The position numbers and the translations under genes were made by a program. A stretch of DNA of 19,905 bases, taken from assembly GCA_905208455.1 (NCBI GenBank), contig CAJLPK010000022.1, positions 1-19,905 on the forward strand, given 5' to 3'. The first letter of the stretch is position 1. The number at the start of each line of letters is the position of its first letter. This document shows positions 6,739 through 14,509 of the stretch, piece after piece. Below the pieces are notes generated by a model. That model was not told where the DNA came from. It searched no databases and saw only the letters and a list, made by a program, of their open reading frames with translations. The stretch is from an uncultured Bacillota bacterium (GTDB lineage Bacteria > Bacillota > Clostridia > Christensenellales > QAND01).

Positions 6739-7782
6739 ATGAGCATCATCACCATCGTTGGCGCCGGTATGATGGGGTCGGCCATCGGGTTCCCCGCCCG
6801 GGAAAACGGGCATGAGGTCCGTTTGGTCGGCACCCATCTGGACCGCGAAATCATCGACCATGCCAGAAAAACCAATACACACCTCACCCTAAAGCGCCCC
6901 TTCCCGGAGGGCTTCCAGTTCTACCAAATCGAGCAGCTGGAAGAGGCCATGCAGGGCGCAGACGTCTTGGTCGGCGGCGTCAGCAGCTTTGGCGTGGACT
7001 GGTTTGCGGAAAACATTCTGCCCAAAGTGCCTGAAACGCTGCCCGTCCTTTCCATCACCAAGGGCATGCAGGATCTGGAGGACGGTACTATGATCTCCTT
7101 CCCCCACCTCTATGCCCAGCGCCTGGGCGATAAAAAGCTGTGCCTCAACGCCGTAGGCGGCCCCTGCACCAGCTATGAGCTGGCAGACCATGACCCCACG
7201 CTGGTAGCCTTCTGCGGGCCGGATATCGAGGTGCTGCGCCGTCTCAAGGCCATTTTTGAAACGGATTACTACCACATCTGCCTATCCACGGATGTCACCG
7301 GCGTGGAATGTGCCGTGGCCATGAAAAACGCCTATGCGCTGGCTGTTTCCCTGGCCGTCGGGCTGTCTGAGCGCATCGAGGGCGTAGGCGGCACGCTGCA
7401 CTACAATTCCCAAGCGGCCCTGTTCGCCCAATCCATCCGTGAAATGCGCCGCCTGCTCAAGCTCATCGGCGGGCATGACGACAACATCGTATACGGCGTT
7501 GGCGATTTGTATGTTACCATCTTTGGCGGGCGTACCCGCAAGATCGGTACGCTGCTGGGCCGCGGCGTTTCCTTTGACGATGCCATGGCCCAGCTCAGCG
7601 GCATCACGCTGGAATCCGTCGTCATCTCTACCCGCACGGCCCGCGCGGTGCGCAGGCTCATTGAGCGCGGGCTGACAACAGCCGATGAGTTCCCGCTGCT
7701 GCTGCATATCGACGACATCATCAACCATGGCGCCGAGGTCAATATCCCCTGGGAAAAATTCGAGATGGAAACCGTTCTTTGA
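6739..7782 (+). CDS. NAD(P)-dependent glycerol-3-phosphate dehydrogenase family protein (GpsA-like)
   Basis: Members interconvert dihydroxyacetone phosphate and sn-glycerol-3-phosphate, feeding phospholipid synthesis. The 347-residue cytosolic protein starts with a Rossmann fold carrying GAGMMG (8-13); STKG-like ITKGM is at 106-110, and the C-terminal helical domain holds VAMKNAYALA with K196, the position of the catalytic lysine, and GDLYVTIFGGRTRK (255-268), equivalent to the phosphate-binding DL..T...R segment of GpsA. It differs from canonical GpsA in having MMGSA instead of WGTALA and in its GGPCTSYELADH stretch (140-151), so it belongs to a divergent subgroup and may use a related polyol phosphate. 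A good GAGGAG lies 7 bases upstream of the start. Divergent from GH32 and ends at its own terminator. Confidence 0.8.
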   Translation: MSIITIVGAGMMGSAIGFPARENGHEVRLVGTHLDREIIDHARKTNTHLTLKRPFPEGFQFYQIEQLEEAMQGADVLVGGVSSFGVDWFAENILPKVPETLPVLSITKGMQDLEDGTMISFPHLYAQRLGDKKLCLNAVGGPCTSYELADHDPTLVAFCGPDIEVLRRLKAIFETDYYHICLSTDVTGVECAVAMKNAYALAVSLAVGLSERIEGVGGTLHYNSQAALFAQSIREMRRLLKLIGGHDDNIVYGVGDLYVTIFGGRTRKIGTLLGRGVSFDDAMAQLSGITLESVVISTRTARAVRRLIERGLTTADEFPLLLHIDDIINHGAEVNIPWEKFEMETVL

Positions 7783-7795
7783 GCAAACGCCTATC

Positions 7796-7821
7796 AAAAA
7801 GGAGGCCGCGGCCTCCTTTTT
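7796..7821 (+). terminator. Terminator of the GpsA-like gene
   Basis: AAAAAGGAGGCCG and CGGCCTCCTTTTT form a perfect 26-base palindrome starting 14 bases after the stop codon, ending in a run of T. It is symmetrical and could work on both strands. Confidence 0.92.
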
Positions 7822-7822
7822 T

Positions 7823-8100
7823 CTCTTTGTCGTACAGATTCACTGAAAATATAAATAATCGCATCATGATATTTGAATTTCATGCTCATCTTGCTGCCAA
7901 AAACGCCCCCGCCCAGTCAAAGCGCAGCGCAACGGCCCAGGCCCCGCGTACCAGGCAGCCCCCTTTTTCATCCTGCTTCCGCCGCCCATAAGGAATGAGC
8001 ATCGGGGCATCGAATAATCCTGTGAGGGGGGCTTTCCTATTTCACCCAGTTAAGGCAATCGCTGGAATGCGCTTTGAAAGGCATACTTTTGATTGGATGA
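7823..8100. other. Intergenic stretch between convergent terminators, nothing recognised
   Basis: About 280 bases lie between the terminators of the GpsA-like gene and gap. The middle (about 7895-8000) is distinctly G+C-rich between A+T-rich flanks. Short frames exist on the minus strand there, but none has a start with a ribosome binding site or a recognisable product. Confidence 0.5.
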
Positions 8101-8136
8101 TAAAATAAAAGGCCTTGCCATATGGCAAGGCCTTTT
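8101..8136 (-). terminator. Terminator of gap
   Basis: AAAAGGCCTTGCC (8107-8119) and GGCAAGGCCTTTT (8124-8136) make a perfect 13 bp stem with loop ATAT. On the minus strand it begins 15 bases after the gap stop codon and is followed by TTTTATTTTA. Confidence 0.93.
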
Positions 8137-8151
8137 GCATCGGAAGCCCGA

Positions 8152-9162
8152 TTATTGAGCATCAACCTTCGCGGCATGCAGCAGCAGGTCGCACAGCTTG
8201 TTGCTGTAGCCCCATTCGTTGTCATACCAGGAAACCAGCTTCATGAAGTTGCCGGTCAGCGCGATACCAGCCTTGGCATCGAAGATGGAGGTGCGGGGAT
8301 CGCCGGTGAAATCGGTGGAAACGACCGCATCCTCGGTGTAGCCCATGATGCCCTTCAGTTCGCCTTCGCTGGCTTCTTTCATCGCCGCGCAGACTTCATC
8401 ATAGGTAACATCCTTGGCCAGACGGCAGGTCAGGTCGACCACGGAAACGTCCAGGGTCGGAACACGCATGGACATACCGGTCAGCTTGCCGTTGAGTTCC
8501 GGGATTACCTTGCCAACCGCTTTGGCAGCGCCGGTGGAAGACGGGATGATGTTGCCCATGTTCGCACGGCCGCCGCGCCAGTCCTTCTTGGACGGGCCGT
8601 CTACCGTCTTCTGGGTGCCGGTGGTGGCATGCACGGTGGTCATCAAGCCTTCTACCAGGCCGAATTTATCATTCAGCACTTTGGCCAGAGGAGCCAAGCA
8701 GTTCGTGGTACAGGAAGCGTTGGAGATGACCTTCATGTCCTTGTTATAGGTTTCATGGTTTACACCCATAACGAACATCGGCGCATCAGAGCTGGGCGCA
8801 GAGATAACAACCTTCTTCGCGCCGCCGTTGAAGTGGGCAGAAGCCTTTTCGGTGGTGGTGAACACGCCGGTGGACTCTACAATGTACTCAGCGCCGCAGG
8901 ATTTCCAATCGATGTCTTTGGGATCCATGCAGTTGAATACGACGATTTCTTTGCCGTTTACGACCAACTTGCCGTCCTTGGCGGATACTTCGCCGTTGAA
9001 CTTGCCGTGTACAGAGTCATACTTGAGCATGTACACCATGTAATCCGGATCGATGAACGGATCGTTTACGCCTACGATTTCGATTTCCGGTTTGGTCATC
9101 GCCGCACGGAATACCATACGGCCAATGCGGCCAAACCCATTGATACCAACTTTCACTGCCAT
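8152..9162 (-). CDS. gap: Glyceraldehyde-3-phosphate dehydrogenase, type I
   Basis: This glycolytic enzyme oxidises glyceraldehyde-3-phosphate to 1,3-bisphosphoglycerate with NAD+. The 336-residue length is normal. The NAD fold starts with GINGFGRIGR (6-15); the residue selecting NAD over NADP is D34 in NDPFID. The active site is C151 in SNASCTTNC with H178 in TTVHATTGTQKTVDGPS, and the C-terminus has the WYDNEWGYSNK segment. The NDPFID motif is that of the enterobacterial GapA and eukaryotic lineage rather than the NDLT form of many Gram-positive enzymes. The start follows AAGGAGG with an 8-base spacer. The gene is monocistronic with its own promoter, two operator-like sites and a strong terminator; it is not next to pgk, tpi or a CggR-type regulator. 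Confidence 0.98.
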   Translation of the reverse strand: MAVKVGINGFGRIGRMVFRAAMTKPEIEIVGVNDPFIDPDYMVYMLKYDSVHGKFNGEVSAKDGKLVVNGKEIVVFNCMDPKDIDWKSCGAEYIVESTGVFTTTEKASAHFNGGAKKVVISAPSSDAPMFVMGVNHETYNKDMKVISNASCTTNCLAPLAKVLNDKFGLVEGLMTTVHATTGTQKTVDGPSKKDWRGGRANMGNIIPSSTGAAKAVGKVIPELNGKLTGMSMRVPTLDVSVVDLTCRLAKDVTYDEVCAAMKEASEGELKGIMGYTEDAVVSTDFTGDPRTSIFDAKAGIALTGNFMKLVSWYDNEWGYSNKLCDLLLHAAKVDAQ

Positions 9163-9194
9163 AATGAGTGCCTCCTTGGAGATTTTAGATTTCT

Positions 9195-9211
9195 AGGTTT
9201 TGAAAAAACCT
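9195..9211 (-). promoter_or_regulatory. Stem-loop in the gap leader
   Basis: AGGTTTT and AAAACCT form a 7 bp stem with a 3-base loop in the leader. No T-run follows, so it is not a terminator. It abuts the downstream operator-like site. Confidence 0.4.
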
Positions 9212-9225
9212 AACAAAACATGTTC
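9209..9225 (-). promoter_or_regulatory. Operator-like site downstream of the gap promoter
   Basis: On the minus strand GAACATG-TTT-TGTTAGG repeats the two outer 7-base blocks of the site at 9254-9273 with a shorter centre. It falls at about +5 to +21 of the predicted transcript. Confidence 0.45.
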
Positions 9226-9236
9226 ATACGCATATT

Positions 9237-9265
9237 ATGTTATCAAAGTTTTCCCTAACATGCAA
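9237..9265 (-). promoter_or_regulatory. Promoter of gap
   Basis: TTGCAT (9265-9260) and TAACAT (9242-9237) are spaced by 17 bases on the minus strand. Both hexamers deviate from consensus, so an activator or an alternative -10 (TAATAT, slightly downstream) is possible. Confidence 0.6.
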
Positions 9266-9273
9266 GCATGTTC
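9254..9273 (-). promoter_or_regulatory. Operator-like palindrome over the gap -35 element
   Basis: The core AACATGC-TT-GCATGTT (9257-9272) is a perfect inverted repeat covering the -35 hexamer of gap, with outer blocks GAACATG and TGTTAGG shared with the site at 9209-9225. It does not resemble the Rex or cre consensus. Confidence 0.5.
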
Positions 9274-9287
9274 CCGTGCAAATTTCC

Positions 9288-10397
9288 TTATTTTTCAGGA
9301 TTCAGCGCAAAAAGCTCCGGCAAAACAAAATCCCCGTCCTTGCGGACCAGCACGTCGTCGAACCACAGCTCCCCGCCGCCGTATTCCGGCGTTTGGATGA
9401 GCACCAGGTCCCAGTGGATGGCAGAGGCGTTGCCGTTGGGCGCCTCATCGTAGCAGGCCCCCAGCGCAAAGTGCACCGAGCCTGCGATCTTTTCGTCAAA
9501 CAGCGTATCGCACATCGGCTTTTTGATCTTGGGGTTTACGCCCAGGGCAAACTCGCCGACAAACCGCGCGCCCGCGTCGGTATCCAAAATTTCGTTGATG
9601 CGCTTGGTGTTGTTGGCCTTGGCGTCCACGCATTTTCCGTTTTCAAAGGTCAGCACGATATTTTCAAACTTAAAGCCGTCCTCTACGCTGGGCGTATTGA
9701 AGGTGATGACGCCGTTGAGGCTGTCCTTGACCGGCGCGGTGTAGATTTCGCCGTCCGGGATGTTGAAGTGCCCGTCGCACGGCACGGCCGGGATGCCCTT
9801 GATGGAAAAGGCCAGGTCTGTGCCGGGACCTTTGAGATGCACCTTGTCCGTCTGCTCCATCCGCTGCACCAAGGGCTTCATCGCCTCGCCCATGGCCTTG
9901 TAATCCACGCAGCATACGTCAAAGAAAAAGTCCTCAAACGCTTCGGTGCTCATTTCCGCCTTTTGCGCCGCCTCTTCGGTGGGCCACTGCAAAAGCGCCC
10001 AACGGTTTTTATGCTTGCGCATCACATCATCCAGCGGCTTTGAGATCAGGCGGCTCATCATGGCCTGTGTCTGGCTGGGCACGTCGCTGGATTCATAGGC
10101 GTTATGGTCTACATAGCAGTACAGCGCGCAGTCCATTTTATCCATGCGCTGGCAGAGAAATTCGCTTTGCAGCTTTGCCATGGCTTCGTCCATGCCGCGG
10201 TTGACAGCGCGGCTGACCTCGGAGTTTGTGATCTGCACAAACGGCAGGGCTCCGGCCTTGTAGACCTGCTCGATGGCGGCCTCGGCAAACGCCGGGACGG
10301 GATTCAAAAGATTCATTGCCACATGGTCGCCCTTTTGCACGCCCATGGAATAAGTGACCAGCATTTCCGCCAATTTATCGATTCTGGGGTCTCTCAT
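9288..10397 (-). CDS. M29 family aminopeptidase (second of tandem pair)
   Basis: A cytosolic metallo-aminopeptidase of peptidase family M29 (AmpS/AmpT type) that removes N-terminal residues from peptides with two metal ions. The 369-residue product carries the metal ligands at E217 (PDGEIYTAPV), E282 (GEFALG), H309 (GSVHFALG), H328 and D330 (IHWDLV), plus the active-site tyrosine position Y316. The start follows GGGAGG with a 9-base spacer and lies 17 bases after the stop of the homologous upstream gene, so the two are one transcript. Numbering of all ligands is identical in both copies. Family members are usually 360-410 residues. The substrate range is unknown. No terminator is visible before the gap promoter region. 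Confidence 0.94.
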   Translation of the reverse strand: MRDPRIDKLAEMLVTYSMGVQKGDHVAMNLLNPVPAFAEAAIEQVYKAGALPFVQITNSEVSRAVNRGMDEAMAKLQSEFLCQRMDKMDCALYCYVDHNAYESSDVPSQTQAMMSRLISKPLDDVMRKHKNRWALLQWPTEEAAQKAEMSTEAFEDFFFDVCCVDYKAMGEAMKPLVQRMEQTDKVHLKGPGTDLAFSIKGIPAVPCDGHFNIPDGEIYTAPVKDSLNGVITFNTPSVEDGFKFENIVLTFENGKCVDAKANNTKRINEILDTDAGARFVGEFALGVNPKIKKPMCDTLFDEKIAGSVHFALGACYDEAPNGNASAIHWDLVLIQTPEYGGGELWFDDVLVRKDGDFVLPELFALNPEK

Positions 10398-10414
10398 CGG
10401 TTTGTTCCTCCCTT

Positions 10415-11530
10415 TCAGCGCAGGTTTTCCGGATTCAAGCCGTCCAGCTCGGGCAGCACAAAGCGGCCGTCCTTGCGGATCAGCACATCGTCGAACCAGA
10501 TTTCCCCGCCGCCGTATGCCGGCGTTTGGATGAGCACCAGATCCCAGTGGATGGCGGATACGTTGCCGTTGCCCACATCGTCGTAGGAATTGCCGGGGGT
10601 AAAATGGATGCTGCCGGCAATTTTCTCATCAAACAAAATATCGCAGATGGCGTTGTTGATGTTGGGGTTCACGCCGATGGCAAATTCCCCGATATACCGC
10701 GCACCTTCATCGGTATCCAGGTAATGGTTGATGCGGTCTGTGTCGTTGGCTGTGGCCTTCACGATCTTGCCGTTTTCAAAGGTAAAGCTGACGTTTTCAT
10801 ACTTGAAGCCCTGCACCATCGACGGCGTGTTGTAGGTGATGACGCCGTTTACGCTGTCCAGAACGGGCGCGGTGTAGATTTCGCCGTCCGGGATGTTCTT
10901 TTCCCCGTCGCACTTCATCGCCCCGATGCCCTTGATGGAAAAGGCCAAGTCGGTGCCCGGCCCTTTGATCTGTACCTTGTCCGTTTTCTCCATCAGCGCC
11001 TTGAGCGGGTCCATGGCTTGGGACATTTTGTTGTAGTCCAAATTGCACACGGAGAAATAGAAGTCCTCAAACGCCTCGGTGCTCATCTGCGCCTGCTGCG
11101 CCATGCTGGGAGACGGATAGCGCAGCACCACCCACTTGGTCTTGGGCAGGCGCGTTTCCATGTGCACCGGCTGGCTGTATACGCGGTTGTACATGGCGGA
11201 AATATCCTGCGGCACGTCCACCGACTCAAAGATGTTTTCAGCGTTGCGGATGGCGATGTACGCATCCATTTTTTCCATCTTGGCCTTATCCAGCTCCGCC
11301 ATGATTTTGGCCTGCTCCTCCGTCATGCCCTGCATCAGCTTGCGCTCGATCTTCGGGTCGCTCAGCACCACGAACGGATAGCCGCCCGCAGCGTAGGCTT
11401 CCTCCACCAGCGCCGTCACCATAGCAGGGTCGTACGCCGTCATATTGATCCATACCTTTTCCCCCTTTTGCAGGTTCACGGCATTGCGAATCAGGTTTTT
11501 GGCCAATGTCTCTTGTCGCGGATCTCTCAT
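10415..11530 (-). CDS. M29 family aminopeptidase (first of tandem pair)
   Basis: A 371-residue M29 metallo-aminopeptidase, the homologue of the gene that follows it 17 bases later. Ligands E217, E282, H309, H328 and D330 and tyrosine Y316 are all conserved at the same numbers as in its partner. The N-terminal halves differ much more (for example RNAENIFESVDVP against VDHNAYESSDVP) than the C-terminal metal-binding halves, suggesting different peptide preferences or subunit contacts. The start at 11530 is chosen for AAAGGAG 9 bases upstream and for the MRDPR start shared with the partner; the open frame runs to 11671 without family sequence and into the preceding lipoprotein gene. Family members form dimers, so a mixed dimer is conceivable. 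Confidence 0.94.
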   Translation of the reverse strand: MRDPRQETLAKNLIRNAVNLQKGEKVWINMTAYDPAMVTALVEEAYAAGGYPFVVLSDPKIERKLMQGMTEEQAKIMAELDKAKMEKMDAYIAIRNAENIFESVDVPQDISAMYNRVYSQPVHMETRLPKTKWVVLRYPSPSMAQQAQMSTEAFEDFYFSVCNLDYNKMSQAMDPLKALMEKTDKVQIKGPGTDLAFSIKGIGAMKCDGEKNIPDGEIYTAPVLDSVNGVITYNTPSMVQGFKYENVSFTFENGKIVKATANDTDRINHYLDTDEGARYIGEFAIGVNPNINNAICDILFDEKIAGSIHFTPGNSYDDVGNGNVSAIHWDLVLIQTPAYGGGEIWFDDVLIRKDGRFVLPELDGLNPENLR

Positions 11531-11571
11531 AGTATTTCTCTCCTTTGCAGCAAAGCTCTTTCTATGTCTTT

Positions 11572-11589
11572 CCGGGGCCCCGGCCCCGG
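11572..11589 (-). promoter_or_regulatory. G+C-only hairpin in the aminopeptidase leader
   Basis: CCGGGGCC-GG-GGCCCCGG is a perfect inverted repeat of only G and C, between the lipoprotein stop and the aminopeptidase ribosome binding site. No T-run follows. It may be a processing or stabilising structure separating the lipoprotein and peptidase messages. Confidence 0.5.
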
Positions 11590-11608
11590 GCTTATGGTTG
11601 TTTTGTTT

Positions 11609-11614
11609 AGTATA
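11609..11614 (-). promoter_or_regulatory. Possible -10 element for the aminopeptidase pair
   Basis: TATACT lies on the minus strand 79 bases before the first aminopeptidase start, but no acceptable -35 is found 16-18 bases upstream. An internal promoter is therefore uncertain and co-transcription with the lipoprotein is equally likely. Confidence 0.3.
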
Positions 11615-11630
11615 CCCGTAGAACGCCCGG

Positions 11631-12617
11631 TTATTGCAGTACAATAGACTGTTCCATCTGCAAAATGGCATCCTCGTACGCCTTTTGCAGTTCAGGCCGC
11701 AGCTGATAGGAGATCATCAGGTATTTGATCTTGCCCTCTGCCGTCTTTTTCTTTTCTATTTTGGCATACGCCAGCCGCCCTTCATAAACGCCGCTGATCT
11801 CCGTGGTATTGCCCTTTTGGGTGTATGTGCCGTTGATGCACTGCTGGGTGGCAAAGCGCTTGGCTGAATCCAGCAGCTGCTGATACCCTTCTTTATCCTC
11901 GGTACCGTATTCCACCATGATGGTGTTGTTTCCCTTGGCCACCTCAAAATTCAGCACCAGAGTGGGCAGCTCGGAATAGTATTCCGGGTTGATATACCAA
12001 TCGGAGGGAATGGAGAGCTTGATGCCGTATTCCTCGGTAAAATCCTGCTCGGCCCACTGCTGGATCTCCTGCGCTTCCTCCTCGTACACCGAGGTGGATT
12101 CCAAAATATCCATCATGATTTCATACAGGTCGTCGCTGTCCTCGGTGGTGGAGTTGATATACACCCGCAGCATACAGTACAGCCCGGTATCGTACCAGCT
12201 GCGATAGCCCTGGAACACCGAGATCTTGTCCGCGCCGTTGGTGCCGCTCAAAAGCAGCCCTTCATACGGCCCGGCCTTGGCTTCCTCCTGCGCAATGTCG
12301 TCGATATCCAGCTGCTGCATATAGACGTTGGACTGCTTTTCCTCCTCCGTTAAAAACAGGAACTGGATCACCGATGTGCCGCCGTCGATGTCAAAATACG
12401 CTGTCATCTGTGAATCCTGGTCGTCATCCGGATCCTGGTACTCCCAGCCGGCCGGGTACTTCAGCGTGGTCATCGTCATATAGTTTTGATATTCCTTATG
12501 CGTGGTATCCTGCGTCGGCAAGGGCGTCGCCGAGTTCTGCGCCGGCGCCTGTGTGCAGCCCGCCGCCAGCAGGCAGCCCAGCAGGACGGCCAGCAGGCCC
12601 TTCGCTGTTTTTTTCAT
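11631..12617 (-). CDS. Lipoprotein of unknown function with two similar modules
   Basis: The 328-residue product has a clear lipoprotein signal: MKKTAKG, a hydrophobic stretch (8-20) and the lipobox LAAGC with C21, so it should be anchored on the outer face of the membrane. A low-complexity linker (22-42) follows. Two modules of about 130 residues come next, each opening with a strand ending in Trp (YPAGW at 54-58; IPSDW at 203-207) followed by strands, an acidic helix and a final strand-helix, a pattern like PsbP/DcrB-type folds. That assignment is an inference from the pattern, not a recognised domain. The protein is very acidic. AGGAAAG lies 7 bases before the start. It precedes the two aminopeptidases and diverges from the pot regulator, so peptide or polyamine association is possible but unproven. 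Confidence 0.8.
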   Translation of the reverse strand: MKKTAKGLLAVLLGCLLAAGCTQAPAQNSATPLPTQDTTHKEYQNYMTMTTLKYPAGWEYQDPDDDQDSQMTAYFDIDGGTSVIQFLFLTEEEKQSNVYMQQLDIDDIAQEEAKAGPYEGLLLSGTNGADKISVFQGYRSWYDTGLYCMLRVYINSTTEDSDDLYEIMMDILESTSVYEEEAQEIQQWAEQDFTEEYGIKLSIPSDWYINPEYYSELPTLVLNFEVAKGNNTIMVEYGTEDKEGYQQLLDSAKRFATQQCINGTYTQKGNTTEISGVYEGRLAYAKIEKKKTAEGKIKYLMISYQLRPELQKAYEDAILQMEQSIVLQ

Positions 12618-12649
12618 CTTGCATCTTTCCTATCTTTTCCATTTCTTTC

Positions 12650-12678
12650 ATGATACCCTTTTTGCCATTTTCATGCAA
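12650..12678 (-). promoter_or_regulatory. Promoter of the lipoprotein gene
   Basis: TTGCAT (12678-12673) and TATCAT (12655-12650) are spaced by 17 bases on the minus strand, predicting a short leader before the start at 12617. Confidence 0.65.
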
Positions 12679-12725
12679 TTCTGCGCCGTATAGAAAGTTT
12701 GTCTAAAGTAAGGCATTTTTATGTC

Positions 12726-12754
12726 TTGACGCCCGGGCTGGTTTGTGCTTTAAT
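12726..12754 (+). promoter_or_regulatory. Promoter of the regulator-potABCD operon
   Basis: TTGACG (12726-12731) and TTTAAT (12749-12754) are spaced by exactly 17 bases on the plus strand. The predicted transcription start is near 12761, about 80 bases before the regulator start codon. Confidence 0.8.
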
Positions 12755-12788
12755 GTATCTCAGCCTGAAGTTAAGCAACACTAAACAA

Positions 12789-12805
12789 AAAGTTTATAAA
12801 ACTTT
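12789..12805 (+). promoter_or_regulatory. Candidate operator of the regulator-potABCD operon
   Basis: AAAGTTT-ATA-AAACTTT is a perfect 17-base inverted repeat about 30 bases downstream of the predicted transcription start and 37 bases before the regulator gene. A related half-site, AAAGTTTGTCTAAAGT, lies near 12695-12710. The position suits repression by the XRE regulator encoded next. Confidence 0.5.
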
Positions 12806-12842
12806 AATTCGGACCCACCCCATCCAAAAGGAGGGACCAAAC

Positions 12843-13382
12843 ATGCAGCTAGGCCAAAAAATCAAAGAGCTCCGCATGATGTACGGCCTGACCCAGGAGG
12901 AATTGGCAGACCGCGCCGAGCTTTCCAAGGGCTTTATCTCGCAGTTGGAACGCGATTTGACCTCGCCCTCCATCGCTACGCTGGTGGATGTGCTTTCCTG
13001 CCTGGGCACGGACCTCGCACATTTTTTCAGCGACCTGGAGCCGGAGCAGGTTGTCTTTAAGCCGGACGATATGTTTACCAAAATAGACGAGGAAGCCGGG
13101 AGCACCACCTGCTGGCTGGTGCCCAATGCGCAGAAAAACCGCATGGAACCTATCGTTTTGACCCTGCAGCCCGGCGGCCGTTCCTATGAGGACGATCCGC
13201 ACGAGGGCGAGGAGTTCGGCTATGTGCTTTCCGGCAGCGTGCTTTTGACCATAGGCGGCGCCAAGCACAAGCTGAAAAAGGGCGATTCCTTTTATTTTGC
13301 CCCGACCCGGCCGCACAGCCTTGCCAACCGGGGCAAAAGCGAAGCGAAGATATTGTGGGTCACGGACCCGCCGAATTTTTGA
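12843..13382 (+). CDS. XRE-cupin transcriptional regulator (PuuR-like) of the pot operon
   Basis: A 179-residue two-domain regulator. The N-terminal helix-turn-helix of the XRE type spans residues 6-60, with LTQEELADRAELSKGFISQL (16-35) as the core and the typical ERDLTSPSIATL after it. The C-terminal cupin (about 100-176) has GEEFGYVLSGSVLLTIGG and the GDSFYFAPTRPHSL stretch. Proteins of this type, such as E. coli PuuR, sense polyamines or related metabolites, and the same regulator commonly precedes potABCD in clostridia. The start at 12843 is fixed by AAAAGGAGGG 7 bases upstream; a longer frame from 12699 would cover the promoter. It is the first gene of the operon, 23 bases before potA, so it probably regulates itself and the transporter. 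Confidence 0.92.
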   Translation: MQLGQKIKELRMMYGLTQEELADRAELSKGFISQLERDLTSPSIATLVDVLSCLGTDLAHFFSDLEPEQVVFKPDDMFTKIDEEAGSTTCWLVPNAQKNRMEPIVLTLQPGGRSYEDDPHEGEEFGYVLSGSVLLTIGGAKHKLKKGDSFYFAPTRPHSLANRGKSEAKILWVTDPPNF

Positions 13383-13405
13383 TCTATAAAGGGGGAACGG
13401 CCGCC

Positions 13406-14505
<1,100 letters not shown>

Positions 14506-14509
<4 letters not shown>

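Noticed and set aside
7779..7991. Plus-strand frame of 70 codons after the GpsA-like gene
   Set aside because: It starts within the end of that gene and reads through the terminator palindrome; composition is that of non-coding DNA.
8122..9213. Long plus-strand frame of 363 codons opposite gap
   Set aside because: It is wholly antisense to a certain gap gene, lacks a family match and arises from codon bias in G+C-rich coding DNA.
9237..10043. Plus-strand frame of 268 codons opposite the second aminopeptidase
   Set aside because: Antisense shadow that also runs through the gap promoter region.
10526..11647. Long plus-strand frame of 373 codons opposite the first aminopeptidase
   Set aside because: Antisense shadow of a gene with all catalytic residues; no ribosome binding site or recognisable product.
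11531..11671. Longer N-terminus for the first aminopeptidase
   Set aside because: It overlaps the lipoprotein gene end and the G+C hairpin; its partner starts with the same MRDPR as the shorter form.
12699..12842. Longer N-terminus for the XRE-cupin regulator
   Set aside because: It would contain the operon promoter and operator, and the helix-turn-helix protein starts naturally at 12843.
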